DNA of 7,396 nucleotides, taken from contig JAJRUE010000026.1 of the NCBI GenBank assembly GCA_024277955.1, positions 1 through 7,396 on the forward strand, in the 5' to 3' direction. This DNA comes from Alphaproteobacteria bacterium (GTDB lineage Bacteria > Pseudomonadota > Alphaproteobacteria > Rhodobacterales > Rhodobacteraceae). Below are positions 6,195-7,396 of this stretch, in pieces (position 1 is the stretch's first letter; every line of letters starts with the position of its first letter). Below the pieces are notes generated by a model. That model worked only from the letters and a program-made list of their open reading frames with translations, was not told the DNA's origin and did not search any database. The translations under genes and the position numbers were made by a program.

Positions 6195-7188
6195 CAAAAA
6201 CGGACCCGTGCTGATCGAACTTGACGGCGATCCGGCGCCGACCCCGGCCGACGCGCCGCCGGTGCCCGACGACAGCCCCGCGCCGATGCCGAGCGGGCAG
6301 GCCATGCAGCAGGTCGTGCGGCTGGCCGGGCGCCGTCCGTCGCGGCTGACCCGGTGGTTCTGGCAGCTGTTGGGGGCGCTGGCCGGGTTCGGCCTGTCGC
6401 TTTGGGCCTGGAACGCGATCAACGCGCTGCTCGCGCGAAACCCGGTGCTTGGCTACGTCGCGCTCGGGCTGACGGTCGCCTTTCTGGTGGTCTGCCTGGG
6501 GATCATCCTGCGCGAATGGGCGGGCATTGCGCGGCTGCGCCGGGTGGACGGGCTGCGCAAGGCCGCCGAACAGGCCCTGTCGCAGGGCGATCTTGCCCAG
6601 GCGCGCCGGGTGGCCACGCAGCTGGAAACGCTCTACCGCGCGCGGGCCGAACTTGAATGGGGCCGGGCGCGGTTCGCCGAGCGGCGCGACGAACAGTTCG
6701 ATGCCGACGGGCTGCTTGGCCTGGCCGAGGCCGAGTTGCTGGCGCCGCTCGATCTGGCCGCGCGCCGCGAAATCGAGGCCGCCGCCCGGCAGGTGGCCAC
6801 GATCACCGCGATCGTGCCCCTGGCGCTGGCCGACGTGGTGACCGCGCTCACCGCCAACCTGCGGATGATCCGCCGCATCGCCGAGGTCTACGGCGGGCGC
6901 GCCGGCACGCTTGGCAACTGGCGTCTGGCGCGCAGCGTCATGTCGCACCTGGTGGCGACCGGGGCGGTGGCGGTGGGCGATGACCTGATTGGCTCGATCG
7001 CCGGGGGCGGGGTTCTGTCGAAAATCTCGCGCCGCTTCGGCGAAGGCATGATAAACGGCGCGCTGACCGCCCGCGTCGGGCTGGCCGCGATCGAGGTCTG
7101 CCGCCCGCTGCCGTTCCGCCAGCAAAACCGCCCGTCGGTCAGCGCGATCATAAAGCGCGCCCTTGCCGGGCTGTTCGCTTCCAAGTAG
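6187..7188 (+). CDS. ycjF: YcjF/TIGR01620-type inner membrane protein with DUF697 domain
   Basis: 333 aa, YcjF-like membrane protein, the usual genetic partner of YcjX. Layout: a Pro/Asp-rich, probably disordered N-terminus (about 14-36); a basic stretch RRPSRLTRW (49-57); two close transmembrane segments (about 58-80 and 87-109) separated by a short loop; a charged, Ala/Arg/Glu-rich helical region (about 112-205); and a C-terminal DUF697 domain (about 206-310) with IVPLALADVVTALTANLRMIRRIAEVYGG-like and GEGMINGALTARVGLAAIEVCRPLPF-like blocks. Glycine-rich and amphipathic, DUF697 is thought to contact membranes or the partner GTPase. The start ATG 6187 has AGGA six bases upstream and overlaps the end of the acetyltransferase gene by eight bases. 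Function in the family is uncertain; a link to envelope stress is inferred from the E. coli ycjXF context. The gene ends in TAG 7186-7188. Confidence 0.9.
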   Translation: MADKNGPVLIELDGDPAPTPADAPPVPDDSPAPMPSGQAMQQVVRLAGRRPSRLTRWFWQLLGALAGFGLSLWAWNAINALLARNPVLGYVALGLTVAFLVVCLGIILREWAGIARLRRVDGLRKAAEQALSQGDLAQARRVATQLETLYRARAELEWGRARFAERRDEQFDADGLLGLAEAELLAPLDLAARREIEAAARQVATITAIVPLALADVVTALTANLRMIRRIAEVYGGRAGTLGNWRLARSVMSHLVATGAVAVGDDLIGSIAGGGVLSKISRRFGEGMINGALTARVGLAAIEVCRPLPFRQQNRPSVSAIIKRALAGLFASK

Positions 7189-7227
7189 CGTCACGGCAGT
7201 TCCTGGCCTTTCGGGCGGATTGTTCTG

Positions 7228-7396
<169 letters not shown>

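Overview
The window is GC-rich, with codon third positions dominated by G and C, densely packed genes and large accidental antisense ORFs. Together with the protein families present, this points to an alphaproteobacterium, most likely of the Rhodobacterales (Roseobacter/Rhodobacter relatives). That placement is inferred from gene content and sequence style, not from a marker gene. No mobile element, CRISPR array, tRNA or rRNA was found.

Region 1 (1-2999, + strand) is the distal end of an NAD-dependent molybdenum formate dehydrogenase operon. It holds the last 70 residues of the NuoF-like diaphorase subunit FdsB and, overlapping it by an ATGA junction, the complete molybdopterin/iron-sulfur catalytic subunit FdsA (929 aa). 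The enzyme oxidises formate to CO2 and reduces NAD+. FdsA keeps ligands for one [2Fe-2S] and three [4Fe-4S] clusters, but has no cysteine between residues 67 and 159, where NuoG-like proteins carry the His(Cys)3 cluster. The accessory genes fdsC/fdsD do not follow fdsA.

Region 2 (3016-4143, - strand) converges on the formate dehydrogenase operon. It holds a 51-residue hydrophobic/acidic small protein with a good ribosome binding site, which is not recognised, and truA (tRNA pseudouridine synthase at positions 38-40). The space between them holds a GC-rich hairpin just after the truA stop and further short dyads.

Region 3 (4324-7396, + strand, divergent from truA) is a tightly coupled cluster: a YcjX-family P-loop NTPase (TTG start), a small GNAT acetyltransferase, and a YcjF/TIGR01620-type two-helix membrane protein with a DUF697 domain. 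A small membrane-anchored protein follows and runs off the window in an Asp-Ala repeat. The first three reading frames overlap by 4 and 8 bases, so they are probably made together. ycjX and ycjF are known as neighbours in the phage-shock (envelope stress) regulon of enterobacteria; the acetyltransferase between them and the small membrane protein after them are the parts worth following. The GNAT gene also carries a perfect 12-bp inverted repeat within its first 60 coding bases.
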